A DNA stretch of 64,000 nt from Crenalkalicoccus roseus (GTDB taxonomy: Bacteria; Pseudomonadota; Alphaproteobacteria; Acetobacterales; Acetobacteraceae), in contig NZ_SJDM01000003.1 in assembly GCF_004761865.1 (NCBI RefSeq), forward strand, positions 147,237 through 211,236, written 5' to 3'. A program made the position numbers and the translations under genes. Below, piece after piece: positions 32,625-41,739 of this stretch (within the stretch, counting starts at the first letter, position 1; the number at the start of each line of letters is the position of its first letter). Below the pieces are notes generated by a model that was given only the letters and a program-made list of their open reading frames with translations, was not told where the DNA came from and ran no database searches.

Positions 32625-33578
32625 TCAGCCGCCGGCCGCGGGGTGGCCGGAAGGCTGCACGCCGCCGCGCGGGGCGCCGGCCGCCGTCTCGCCGAACAGC
32701 GCGCGGAAGCTCTCGGGCAGAGCGCGGGAGTTGGGCATGGCCAGCCACAGCCGCAGCAGGTGCCGCGTCTCCTCCGCCGCCGGCTCCTCGGCCCGGCTGG
32801 CCTGCTTCCAGACGAGCTGAGGGTTGCGGAACAGCAGATCCCCCGGATGCAGCGGGATGCGCAGCGCCATGCCCGGCGCCGTGGCGGCCGCCACCAGCGC
32901 CGCCAGCGCCGCGCGCTGCGGCTCCGTCAGCGCCTCGCCGGCGATGGCGTCATGGTCGCAGCGGCCGATGAAGGCGCCGCTCGCCATGCTGAACACCGGC
33001 AGCGTCACCGGCGCGGCCTGGCCGACGCGCTGTGGCAGGCCCTCGTACAGGGCCGCCAGCGCCGCCCGGTCGGCCTTCAGCAGCGCGTTGTGCAGCGCGG
33101 CGGCGGAGAACAGGGCGACGCTGCCCCCCTCCCGCGTCTGACGCAGGCAGAGCAGCCCCACCGCATCGGCCGGATCGGCCTGGAAGCGGGGTGGGCCCGG
33201 CTCCGGCGTGCCGGGGCCGGCGAGGGCACGCAGCAGGCTGCCGCCCTCGTCCTGCGGCAGCGCCGTGCCGAGCCGCGCGGCGAGCGCGAGCAGCGCCGCC
33301 TCCGGCCCGCCGGCGCCGAGGCGATCGAGCGGCAGGCCGCGCAGCAGCACGAAGCCGCGCCCGTTCTCCAGCCGCTCCGCCACCGCCTGCAGCACCGGGA
33401 CCAGCCGTGGCGGAACCTCGCGCCGCGCCCGGCCGGCATCGTCGGGTGCCGCCGCCAGGGTTTCGAGGCAGGCGGCTTCCTCGGCGCCGATCGGCAGCAT
33501 CCAGTCGGCGGGGCTCAGGCTGTCGCCGCTCCAGACGGCCGGGCCGGCCTGGGGGACGAGACGGGGGGGAAAGGTCAT
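32625..33578 (-). CDS. TauD-fold protein lacking both iron-binding histidines
   Basis: A 317-residue protein aligning over its length with the TauD/TfdA-type dioxygenases often found near Bug receptors. The family motif FHTD reads FQAD (Gln133, Asp135), so the first His is lost. Counting back from the conserved RHLLRLW block (residues 272-278), the second His falls on Trp257 in NPQLVWKQA. The Asp and the 2-oxoglutarate arginines remain. It should therefore be unable to bind iron in the usual way: a pseudoenzyme with a binding or regulatory role, or an enzyme with new chemistry. The frame is intact, which argues against simple decay. It is convergent with the Bug array and divergent from the M20 peptidase. 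Confidence 0.75.
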   Translation of the reverse strand: MTFPPRLVPQAGPAVWSGDSLSPADWMLPIGAEEAACLETLAAAPDDAGRARREVPPRLVPVLQAVAERLENGRGFVLLRGLPLDRLGAGGPEAALLALAARLGTALPQDEGGSLLRALAGPGTPEPGPPRFQADPADAVGLLCLRQTREGGSVALFSAAALHNALLKADRAALAALYEGLPQRVGQAAPVTLPVFSMASGAFIGRCDHDAIAGEALTEPQRAALAALVAAATAPGMALRIPLHPGDLLFRNPQLVWKQASRAEEPAAEETRHLLRLWLAMPNSRALPESFRALFGETAAGAPRGGVQPSGHPAAGG

Positions 33579-33699
33579 GCCCCCAGGGTAGCAGAGCCGG
33601 GGCGCCCGCAACCGGAAAAGCCGCGGGCGGAAGAACCGCCGCCCCTTGCCGCGCCCGCCGCCGCGCCGCACCCTGCGGGCGCCGCGGAAGGAGAGACGC

Positions 33700-34833
33700 A
33701 TGGACGCGCCCGCCCTCGACCTGCCCTTCGACGCCGAGGCGATGCTGCCCGGCCTGCGCCGCTGGGTGGAATGCGAGAGTCCCACCTTCGATGCCGCCGC
33801 CGTGGCGCGCATGATGGACCTCGCCGCGCGCGAGCTCGCCCTGCTCGGCGCGCGGATCGAGACCATTCCCGGCCGCATGGGCTATGGGCCCTGCGTGCGG
33901 GGGAGCTTCCCGCACCCGAGGGCGGGCGAGCCCGGCATCCTGGTGCTCGGCCACCTCGACACGGTGCATCCGCTCGGCACGCTGGAGGCGCTGCCCTGGC
34001 GGCGCGAGGGCGGGCGGCTCTACGGGCCCGGCGTCTACGACATGAAGGGCGGCAACTACATCGCGCTCGAGGCGATCCGCCAGCTCCTGCGCGCCGGCAT
34101 CGCCACCAGCCGCCCCGTCACCGTGCTGTTCACCTCCGACGAGGAGGTGGGCAGCCCCTCGACGCGCGACCTGATCGAGGCGGAGGCGGCGCGGCACGCC
34201 GTGGTGCTGGTGCCCGAGCCGGCGCGGCCGGACGGCGGCGTGGTGACCGGGCGCTACGCCATCGCCCGCTTCAACCTGCGCACCATCGGCCGGCCGAGCC
34301 ATGCCGGCTCGCGCCTCGCCGACGGGCGCAGCGCCATCCGCGAGATGTGCCGCCAGGTGGTGGCGATCGAGGCGATGACGAGCGAGAGCGTCACCTACTC
34401 GGTCGGCGTCATCCGCGGCGGGCAGTGGGTGAACTGCGTCGCCACCTACTGCGACGCGGAGAGCCTCTCCATGGCCAAGCGCCAGGAGGATCTGGACGAG
34501 GCGGTGGAGCGGATGCTCGCCCTCAGGCCCATCGGGGAGGAGGTGCGGCTCGAGGTCACGCGCGGCGTGACGCGGCCGGTGTGGGAGCCGGATGGGCGGG
34601 TGATGGCGCTCTACGAGAAGGCCCGCGCCATCGCCAACCGCATCGGCTTCGACATCACCCACCAGAGCTCGGGCGGCGGCTCGGACGGGAACTTCACCGG
34701 CGCCATGGGCATCCCGACCCTCGACGGGCTCGGCGTGCAGGGCGCGGGGGGGCACACCCTGGAGGAGCACCTGCTGGTGGACAGCCTGGTGCCGCGCGCG
34801 AAGCTGCTGGCGGGGCTGCTGCAGAGCGTGTGA
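33700..34833 (+). CDS. M20-family metallopeptidase (carboxypeptidase/deacylase type)
   Basis: A 377-residue zinc enzyme of the M20 family, which removes C-terminal residues or acyl groups from amino-acid conjugates. Metal and catalytic residues are visible: His85 in LGHLDTVHP, Asp114 in YDMKGGN, the Glu pair at 148-149 in SDEEVGS, and a C-terminal His in GAGGHTLEEH. A dimerisation domain lies between (about residues 185-290). ATG 33700 follows AAGGAGAG. There is no export signal, so it is cytoplasmic. It resembles the glutamate carboxypeptidase branch; the substrate is unknown. Confidence 0.9.
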   Translation: MDAPALDLPFDAEAMLPGLRRWVECESPTFDAAAVARMMDLAARELALLGARIETIPGRMGYGPCVRGSFPHPRAGEPGILVLGHLDTVHPLGTLEALPWRREGGRLYGPGVYDMKGGNYIALEAIRQLLRAGIATSRPVTVLFTSDEEVGSPSTRDLIEAEAARHAVVLVPEPARPDGGVVTGRYAIARFNLRTIGRPSHAGSRLADGRSAIREMCRQVVAIEAMTSESVTYSVGVIRGGQWVNCVATYCDAESLSMAKRQEDLDEAVERMLALRPIGEEVRLEVTRGVTRPVWEPDGRVMALYEKARAIANRIGFDITHQSSGGGSDGNFTGAMGIPTLDGLGVQGAGGHTLEEHLLVDSLVPRAKLLAGLLQSV

Positions 34834-34985
34834 CGCCTGCCACCTCCACGCGCGGCCTGTGCGCCGGCGCATTGCGCGTGGGGGGCGTTCCCCCTGGGCT
34901 GTTCCCGCCGCGCGGGACTTTGGCCTAGCCTTTTCGCGCGGAGTCGGCGGCGTGGCCGCCGGCCGCGGCAGGGAAGGGAAGGGCC

Positions 34986-36800
34986 ATGGACCAGGTCGCG
35001 ACGGATCTGCTGGAGGAGCCCGACGAGCTCGAGATCTGGGCCCGGGACTACCCCGTGGAGCGCCAGCCCAAGCCCGATGGCATCTTCGAGCTCGCCTTCT
35101 GCATGGCCGGCGCCGTCTCGGCTGGCGCCTACACGGCCGGGGTGCTCGACTACTTCGTCGAGGCGCTGGACGCCTTCGCCGAGGAGCGGCGGCGCCGCGC
35201 CGGCACCGGGGAGGCGCCGCTGCACGAGGTGCGGGTGCCGGTGCTGGGCGGCGCCTCGGCCGGCGGCATGTGCGCCGCGCTCGCCGCCGTCTTCCTCGAC
35301 CGGCGCTTCCCGCCCGCCCGGCCGGAGATGGCGCCGGCGGAGCGCCGCGCCAACCCGCTCTACCGCGCCTGGGTCTCGGACATCGACATCCGCCACCTGC
35401 TCGGTACCGAGGATCTGACCGAGGGCCGCAAGCTGGTCTCCCTGCTCGACTGCACGGTGCTCGAGCGGATCGTGGACGGGCTGCTGGACGAGGCGCAAAG
35501 CATGGCGCCGGCGCACCGCCCCTGGCTCGCCAGCCCGCTGCGGGCGGTGGTGACGCTGAGCAACCTGCGCGGCGTTCCCTATGCGATGCGCTTCCAGGGC
35601 CGGGGGTTCCGGCACTGGATGTCCTGGCACGCCGACTACGTGCGCTATGCCGTGACGCTCGACCCCGCGGCGGGCGCCGCGACGGAGGATCCGATCAAGA
35701 TCGGGGAGACGGTGCTCGACCGCGCCGCGCCCCGCGGCAGCGCGGCGCGGGAGGCATTCAAGGCGGTGGCGCTCGGCACCGGCAGCTTCCCGGTGGCGCT
35801 GGCCCCGCGCGTGCTGCGTCGGCCGGCGGCGGACTATCTCTACCGCGCCGCGCTGACGCCGACCGGGCCGTTCCGCAAGGGCGGGACGTACCGTCCCCGG
35901 CCGGGCTGGGCGGAGTGCATCGCCCCGGCCTGGTCGCCCGCCATGCCCGACCCCTACGCCGCGCTCTGCGTGGATGGCGGGGCGATGAACAACGAGCCTT
36001 TCGACCTGGTGCGGCGGGTGCTGGTCGGCCACGGCCCGAGCGTGCCGAAAACGGTGCAGGAGGCGCGGCGCGCCCTGCTGCTGATCGACCCCTTCGTGAA
36101 TCCCCCTGATCGGCCGGGGCCGGAGGAGGCGCAGGGGCTGGTCAGCGCCATCCTGCCGCTGTTCCGCGCCCTGGTGCAGAATGCGCGCTTCAAGCCGGAG
36201 GATCTGGCGGCGGCGGCGGATGAGCGCATCGGCAGCCGCTTCCTGATGGCGCCGAGCCGCGGCCCCAACTGGGAGGCCGAGGGCGCGATCGCCGCCGGCC
36301 ATCTCAACGGGTTCCTAGGTTTCTTCTCCGAGGCCTACCGCGAGCACGATTTCCTGCTCGGCCGGCGCAACGCCCGCAGCTTCCTGCTGCACCATTTCGT
36401 GCTGCCGGAGACCAACCCGCTCTTCGCCGGCGGGCGCTGGTCGGAGGCGGACCGCGCGCGCTGGACCGTGGAGGTCGAGGATGGCGTGCGCAACCTGCCC
36501 ATCATTCCCCTCTGCGGCGACCTCGCGGCGCGGGAGGAGCCGATGCCGGCCTGGCCTGCCGGCCGCTTCCGGGTGGAGGAGGTTGCGCCCCACATCCGTG
36601 CGCGCGCCGCCGCCGTGGTGCCGGCCCTGCGCGAGGCGCTGATCGGGGCCGCGCTGCGCAAGCCGGGGATCTGGCCCTGGCTCGGTCGCCAGGGGGTGCG
36701 CGGCCTGTCGCGGCTGCTGATGCCGAGGCTGGTCGAGGCGATGCTCGACAAAATCGCGGCCGAGGTGCGGGACCTCGACGAGGGGCGCCACCGGGTCTGA
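34986..36800 (+). CDS. Large patatin-like phospholipase family protein
   Basis: A 604-residue protein with the patatin lipid-hydrolase core. The oxyanion region is AGAVSAGAYTAGV (residues 41-53), the nucleophile is Ser91 in GGASAGG, and the partner Asp is in VDGGAMNN at about residue 330, so the dyad is complete. The C-terminal 270 residues have no recognised domain and contain Trp/Arg-rich stretches. Patatins are usually about 300 residues, so this is a long variant seen in soil alphaproteobacteria. It has no signal peptide and no clear membrane helix. Its cellular role is unknown. Confidence 0.85.
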   Translation: MDQVATDLLEEPDELEIWARDYPVERQPKPDGIFELAFCMAGAVSAGAYTAGVLDYFVEALDAFAEERRRRAGTGEAPLHEVRVPVLGGASAGGMCAALAAVFLDRRFPPARPEMAPAERRANPLYRAWVSDIDIRHLLGTEDLTEGRKLVSLLDCTVLERIVDGLLDEAQSMAPAHRPWLASPLRAVVTLSNLRGVPYAMRFQGRGFRHWMSWHADYVRYAVTLDPAAGAATEDPIKIGETVLDRAAPRGSAAREAFKAVALGTGSFPVALAPRVLRRPAADYLYRAALTPTGPFRKGGTYRPRPGWAECIAPAWSPAMPDPYAALCVDGGAMNNEPFDLVRRVLVGHGPSVPKTVQEARRALLLIDPFVNPPDRPGPEEAQGLVSAILPLFRALVQNARFKPEDLAAAADERIGSRFLMAPSRGPNWEAEGAIAAGHLNGFLGFFSEAYREHDFLLGRRNARSFLLHHFVLPETNPLFAGGRWSEADRARWTVEVEDGVRNLPIIPLCGDLAAREEPMPAWPAGRFRVEEVAPHIRARAAAVVPALREALIGAALRKPGIWPWLGRQGVRGLSRLLMPRLVEAMLDKIAAEVRDLDEGRHRV

Positions 36801-36815
36801 CCCCCTGAGCGGAGC

Positions 36816-37334
36816 TCAGGCCAGGGCGAAGCGCCCCGCCGCCTCCCAGGGCCCGCCCCGGTAGCGCCAGAGCAGCAGCGCCTCCGTCATCGCCCGCCGT
36901 GGCGGCAGCATGGCCGAAAGGCGCGCGTGGAGGGCGCGCGCCGCCTCCGGCGCCACCTTGTTCTGCACCGTCGCGTGCGGGCGCCAGCCCTGGCGGTCCT
37001 GCGCCGTCAGCCAGGGGCGCCAGGCCTCCGCGAGCCGCGCCCGCAGCGCCGCCACCTCCGGCGCCGCGACCGCCAGCGCCACGCCGCGGCCGAGCAGGAG
37101 CGGCGGGCCGAGCGTCGCCGGCGCCCGGCGCACCGTGGCGCAGGCCGCCGCCAGCGCGGCGCGGATCCTGGCCTCCTCCCCGCCGGGCAGGGCATGGAAC
37201 AGGGTCACATGCGCCGGCACCAGGGTGCGCCCGGGCGGGAAATGCGCTTGGCGCAGCGCCTCGAGCCAGGCCATCGCGTCCGCATCGAGCGCCAGGGTCA
37301 GGATCAGGGGTGGCGCATCCGCGCAGGGCCGCAT
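36816..37334 (-). CDS. 2'-5' RNA ligase/cyclic phosphodiesterase family protein
   Basis: A 172-residue protein of the two-histidine phosphoesterase fold, which opens cyclic phosphates or joins RNA ends. The two signature motifs are HVTL (His42) and HATV (in RPHATVQNKV). The length is typical of the family. ATG 37334 is chosen because the upstream open frame contains low-complexity sequence. It overlaps nothing and is divergent from the lactate-permease-type gene by 91 bases. The RNA or nucleotide substrate is unknown. Confidence 0.82.
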   Translation of the reverse strand: MRPCADAPPLILTLALDADAMAWLEALRQAHFPPGRTLVPAHVTLFHALPGGEEARIRAALAAACATVRRAPATLGPPLLLGRGVALAVAAPEVAALRARLAEAWRPWLTAQDRQGWRPHATVQNKVAPEAARALHARLSAMLPPRRAMTEALLLWRYRGGPWEAAGRFALA

Positions 37335-37425
37335 GCGCAGGGTGTGGGGCCGCCGCGCCCCGCCGCAAGCCCGCCATGCCGGTCCGGCGCTGGCGCGCGA
37401 AGGGAAGGGCGGCGAGGATCGGCGC

Positions 37426-38817
37426 ATGACGCTGCTGCTCCAGGCCCTGCCGCTGCTGGTGCTGCTGGCGCTGCTCGGCAGCGGGCGGGCGGGGCCGGTC
37501 GGCGCCTGCCTCGTCGCGCTGGCGGCGGCGGTGCCGGCCGCGCTCGTTTCGCTGCCGCCGGGGACGGCGCTGCCTGGCTTCCTGCTCGGCGAGGCGCTGC
37601 GCGGCGCCTTCCTGGCGCTGCAGCCGGTGGCGGTGGTGGCGGGCGGCCTGCTGTTCCACGCCGCGGTGTCGCAGGGGGAGGGGCCGGCGGCGCGCCCGGC
37701 CACCGCGGCGCGGATCTTCGCCGTGACGCTGCCGATGGGCGCCTTCCTGGAGAGCGTCACCGGCTTCGCCGTCGGCGCCGTCTTCGCGCTGGCCGCGCTG
37801 CGCGGCATGGGGATCGGCGGGGCGGTGGCGGCGGCGCTGTCGCTCCAGGCCCTGGTGCTGGTGCCCTGGGGCGGGCTCGGGCCCGGCACGGCGCTCGGCG
37901 CGGTGCTGGCGGCGGTGCCGGCGCAGGATGTGGCGCGCGTCGCCGCCTGGCCGAACGCCGCCTGGCTGCTGCTGCTCGGGCCGCTGATCTGGTCCCTGGC
38001 CGCGCGCGCGGGCGTGGCGGTGCCGGGGCGGGAGCGGGCGGCGCAGGCGGCGATGCTCGGCGCCATCGCGGCGCTGCTGCTGGCCTGGAACGCGCTGCTG
38101 CCCTTCGAGGTGGCGGGCATCCTGGCGACCGGCCCGGTGCTGGCCCTCGCGCTGTGGCGGGCCGATCCGCCCCGCGACCTCGGCGCCGCCCTGCGCGCCG
38201 CCGCGCCCTATCTGCTGCTCACCGCCTGCCTGCTGCTGGCACGGCTGTGGCGGGAGCCGCCGGGCTTCCGCCCCTTCGCGGAATTCCCGGCCTTTCCGCT
38301 CACCCATGTGGCGGTGGTGCTGTGGCTGGTCTCGGCGGCGCTGCTGCTGCGGCGCGCCGATGGGCTGGGCCGTGCCGCCGCGGCGCTGCGGCGCGCGGCG
38401 CGGCCGGCGCTGGCGATGCTGCTCTTCGTCGTGCTCGGCCGCATCCTGGCCGGCAGCGGCGCGGCGGCGGCGCTGGCCGGGGCGGCGGCGGAGGCGCTTG
38501 GGCCGCTCGCCCCCTACGCGATCGCGCCGATGGGGCTGCTCGCGGGCATGGTCACCGGCAGCAATGTCGGCGCCAACGCGGCGCTGACGCCGGTGCAGGC
38601 CGCCCTCGGCGCGGCCGCGGGGCTGCCGCCGGCGCTGGCGCCGGGCGTGCACAATTTCGCCGGCGGGGCGGGGGCGGGGATGAGCGTCGGCGTCCTCGCC
38701 ATGGTCTGCGGTCTGCTCGGCGACGGTACGCGGCCGGCGCAGGTCTGGCGGCTGCTGCTGCCCTCCATGGCCGCGGTGGTCGCGCTCGGCTGCGCCGCGG
38801 TGTGGCTGCTGCGTTAG
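37426..38817 (+). CDS. L-lactate permease family (LldP/GlcA) transporter
   Basis: A 463-residue, very hydrophobic protein matching the lactate/glycolate permease family. Signature stretches are LPMGAFLESVTGFAVGAVF, LVPWGGLGPGTALGA, and GSNVGANAALTPVQ near the C-terminus. About 12-13 membrane helices are visible. It probably imports a 2-hydroxy acid together with protons. It is slightly shorter than typical LldP (about 550 residues). No lactate dehydrogenase or regulator gene is next to it. Confidence 0.85.
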   Translation: MTLLLQALPLLVLLALLGSGRAGPVGACLVALAAAVPAALVSLPPGTALPGFLLGEALRGAFLALQPVAVVAGGLLFHAAVSQGEGPAARPATAARIFAVTLPMGAFLESVTGFAVGAVFALAALRGMGIGGAVAAALSLQALVLVPWGGLGPGTALGAVLAAVPAQDVARVAAWPNAAWLLLLGPLIWSLAARAGVAVPGRERAAQAAMLGAIAALLLAWNALLPFEVAGILATGPVLALALWRADPPRDLGAALRAAAPYLLLTACLLLARLWREPPGFRPFAEFPAFPLTHVAVVLWLVSAALLLRRADGLGRAAAALRRAARPALAMLLFVVLGRILAGSGAAAALAGAAAEALGPLAPYAIAPMGLLAGMVTGSNVGANAALTPVQAALGAAAGLPPALAPGVHNFAGGAGAGMSVGVLAMVCGLLGDGTRPAQVWRLLLPSMAAVVALGCAAVWLLR

Positions 38818-38898
38818 GGCGGATCGCGGAGGGCCGGAAACGGCCGGGAGCGCGACTCTGCGCCGCGAGCAACGGAGTCCGGGTCACCCGCGCGCGGC

Positions 38899-40926
38899 TC
38901 AGGCGGGCAGGGTGGTGTAGACCTTGGCCTCCCAGGGGTAGAGAGGCTCCCGCCCCACCCAGCCGGGCGGCACCTCGCGCGCCTGGGTCACCTCCCGCCA
39001 GCTTCGGCCGGGCGGCGTCGCCGGCCAGTTCGGCACCAGGTATTCCGAGGCGGGATGCCGCGGGTCCGGCGTGCCCCAGTCGGAGAAATTCGCCACCACC
39101 ACGACCGGATCCTGTCCCGGCCCGCCGCGCCGCCAGGCGAGGATGCGCCGCTCCCCGGTGAAGTCGGCGTGGAGGAACTCCGTGTCGTTGACGCTGAGCG
39201 CCGGGCTCGTGGTGCGCAGCCGCACCAGCCGCGCCACGCAGTCGAAGACGCGGCGGCGCCAGGGCTCCTCCAGCCGATCGAAGCGCACTGGATCCACCTG
39301 CTTCGCCGGGTGCACCGGCGGCAGGTCGTGCTGGTCGGCGAACTCCTCCCCGGCCAGGATCATCGGGATGCCCACGGCCGTCAGCAGGCAGGCGAAGGCG
39401 AGCCTGATGCGCCGCTCCCGGTCCGCGACGCCGTTGTTGCCGAGGAAGTCGTAGAGCCGCTCGTTGCGGAACCCCTCCACGTCGTGCGAGGTGACGTAGT
39501 TCACCGCCTGCGCGCCGTCCGCGAAGCCGAGGCGGCGGCAGTCCACCATGCTCCGCACCGTCTCCTCGAAGCCGCGCCCGCCCTCGTCCTCGCCGAGGAG
39601 GGCGGCGCGGAGCAGGTGCTTGAAGGTCTCGTTCCACAGCGCGTCCACGCGGTTCTGGTGGACCAGCGCCACGGGCACGGCGAGTTCCTCCGCCACCACC
39701 AGGAAGCGCGCCTCCGCCGCCGCGCCGGTCAGCCCCTGCGCCGCGGCGCGTTCGCGCCACAGGGCGCGGGCATGGTCCTTGAACTCCTGGATGAAGTCCC
39801 AGCTCCTGAAATTGACCACGCTGTCCATGCGGATGCCGTCGAGGCGGAAGTCGCGCATCCAGCGCGCCAGATGCGCCCGCATGATCTGCCGCGCCGGAAC
39901 GTGGCGCCCGCGTGCCCCGGAGACCGGGTCGTAGCATTCGGTGCGGAAATTGTACTTGAACAGCGTGCCGCCGAAGGCCTCTCGCCCGTCCTCCTCGGGG
40001 TCGCCGGTGCCCTGCCAGACGTGGAAGTCCAGGAAGTTCACCGTCTCGCAGGACCAGCGCGTGGCGAAGGCCATGACCTGGTCGGCGAGGAAGCGGATGC
40101 CCGCCTGGTGGCAGGCGCGGACCAGCGCGGCGAGGTCGGAGGAGGCGGTGGGCGAGGCGTGGCGCTGCGGGAAGCCGAGGTCGTAGTCGGCCGCGAAGTA
40201 GTTGCTGGTGGCGTAGCCCCACTCGCGGTCCACGAAGCTGTCCGCCGGCGGCAACAGTTCCAGCGCGTTGACGCCGAGCTCGCGCAGATGCGCCCGCCCG
40301 GCCTCCAGCGCCGGGACGGCACTGAAGTGGACGGGCTCGGCCTCGGGGTCCACCAGGGCGCGGACATCGCGGAAGGTGCCGATGCCGAGCGCGACACCCG
40401 CCTCGGTCTCCAGCGCCACGCTCCAGGTGGTCGGCAGCTCGTAGATCACCAGCCGGTTGTTGGGCGGCAGGGTGGCGAGGGGCGGATCGCCGGCCCAGTC
40501 CGGCCGCTCGCCGCCCGGATCGGCTTCCGCCAGGACCCCGCCGGAGAACAGCACGACGCCGGCCGGGTCGCGGTCGTCCTCGCCGTAGCCGGGGCCGGGG
40601 CGGGGGGCGAGCAGGCGCCAGTCCACCACCGGCGCCGCCGGATCGGTGCAGAGCATGCGCGCCGGCGCCGCCCGGCGCGGGTCGCTGTCCGTCACCTCGA
40701 ACCAGTAGTGGTAGACGGTGCCGTCGGCGAGGCCACACTCGGCGGCCGGGAGCTCCCACAGGTCCGGGTGTCCCGCGGCGGGGCGGAGGTCGAGGCGGCG
40801 GTGCTCCTCGAAGCGCGCCGGGTTGCCGGGCCGCAGCGTGCCGATGACGAGGCGGGGCGGCGGGTCGGTCACGCGCGGCCGCCACAGCACGAAGCCCTCC
40901 GCCTTGCGCGCCAGCAGATCGGCCAT
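38899..40926 (-). CDS. GH13 alpha-amylase-family enzyme
   Basis: A 675-residue glycoside hydrolase family 13 protein. An N-terminal immunoglobulin-like domain (about residues 1-120) precedes the catalytic barrel. Catalytic residues are visible in GIRMDSV (nucleophile Asp), VVAEEL (acid Glu) and TSHDVEG (third Asp). A C-terminal beta domain follows. The layout resembles malto-oligosyltrehalose trehalohydrolase or a glucan-branching enzyme more than a secreted amylase, and there is no signal peptide. No treY, glgB or glgX is in the window. The exact reaction remains open. ATG 40926 gives MADLLARKAEG. Confidence 0.85.
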   Translation of the reverse strand: MADLLARKAEGFVLWRPRVTDPPPRLVIGTLRPGNPARFEEHRRLDLRPAAGHPDLWELPAAECGLADGTVYHYWFEVTDSDPRRAAPARMLCTDPAAPVVDWRLLAPRPGPGYGEDDRDPAGVVLFSGGVLAEADPGGERPDWAGDPPLATLPPNNRLVIYELPTTWSVALETEAGVALGIGTFRDVRALVDPEAEPVHFSAVPALEAGRAHLRELGVNALELLPPADSFVDREWGYATSNYFAADYDLGFPQRHASPTASSDLAALVRACHQAGIRFLADQVMAFATRWSCETVNFLDFHVWQGTGDPEEDGREAFGGTLFKYNFRTECYDPVSGARGRHVPARQIMRAHLARWMRDFRLDGIRMDSVVNFRSWDFIQEFKDHARALWRERAAAQGLTGAAAEARFLVVAEELAVPVALVHQNRVDALWNETFKHLLRAALLGEDEGGRGFEETVRSMVDCRRLGFADGAQAVNYVTSHDVEGFRNERLYDFLGNNGVADRERRIRLAFACLLTAVGIPMILAGEEFADQHDLPPVHPAKQVDPVRFDRLEEPWRRRVFDCVARLVRLRTTSPALSVNDTEFLHADFTGERRILAWRRGGPGQDPVVVVANFSDWGTPDPRHPASEYLVPNWPATPPGRSWREVTQAREVPPGWVGREPLYPWEAKVYTTLPA

Positions 40927-41061
40927 GGCGCCGGCTCCTTCCGCACGGGAGGCGCGAGCATGGCATGCATCGCCCGGCGCCGCCGTGCCCTGGCGCATGG
41001 CGCCGGCGCCGCCTCGCGCGGCCGTGTTGCGGGAGGGGTGGCAGCGGGCTACCCCAGAGGC

Positions 41062-41739
41062 ATGAGCGACATGGCGGGGAGCACCGCGCGGCCGCGCCGC
41101 CAGGCGGTGGACTGGACGGCGGCGGCGCGCCACCTGCGGCGCGACCCGGTGCTCGGGCGCGTGGTGCGCGAGATCGGCCCCTGCACGCTGCGGCCGGTGC
41201 GCCGCGAGCCCTATGAGGCGCTGGTGCGCGCCATCGCCCACCAGCAGGTGCATGGCCGCGCGGCCGAGGCGATCCTGGGGCGCTTCCTCGCCCTCTTCCC
41301 CGGGCACGCCTTCCCGCCGGCGGAGCTTGTGCTGGCGACGGAGGCGACGGCGCTGCGCGCCTGCGGCTTCTCGCAGTCGAAGATCGCCGCCATCCGCGAC
41401 ATTGCGGAGAAGACGGTGGGCGGGCTGGTGCCGAGCCGCCGCGGCTGCGCCCGCCTCTCGGACGAGGCGCTGATCGAGCGGCTCTCGGCCATCCGCGGCG
41501 TCGGGCGCTGGACGGTGGAGATGCTGCTGATCTTCACGCTGGGCAGGCCGGACGTGCTGCCGGTGGACGATTTCGGCGTGCGCGAGGGCTGGCGCGTCGC
41601 CGCCGGGCTGGAGGCGCAGCCGAAGCCGAAGGCGCTGGCGGCGATCGGCGAGGCCTGGGCGCCCTGGCGCAGCGCCGCCGCCTGGTATCTGTGGCGCGCC
41701 GCCGACGCGGCGAAGCGCAGCGCCTTCAGGCCGCAGTAG
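41062..41739 (+). CDS. DNA-3-methyladenine glycosylase, AlkA-like
   Basis: A 225-residue HhH-GPD base-excision repair enzyme that removes alkylated purines from DNA. The helix-hairpin-helix is IRGVGRWTVEML and the catalytic Asp lies in LPVDDFGVREG. QQVHGRAAEAILGRFL in the first half is also typical. It lacks the N-terminal domain of E. coli AlkA, as do many bacterial members. Its last 14 bases overlap the end of the convergent hydrolase gene. Confidence 0.92.
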   Translation: MSDMAGSTARPRRQAVDWTAAARHLRRDPVLGRVVREIGPCTLRPVRREPYEALVRAIAHQQVHGRAAEAILGRFLALFPGHAFPPAELVLATEATALRACGFSQSKIAAIRDIAEKTVGGLVPSRRGCARLSDEALIERLSAIRGVGRWTVEMLLIFTLGRPDVLPVDDFGVREGWRVAAGLEAQPKPKALAAIGEAWAPWRSAAAWYLWRAADAAKRSAFRPQ

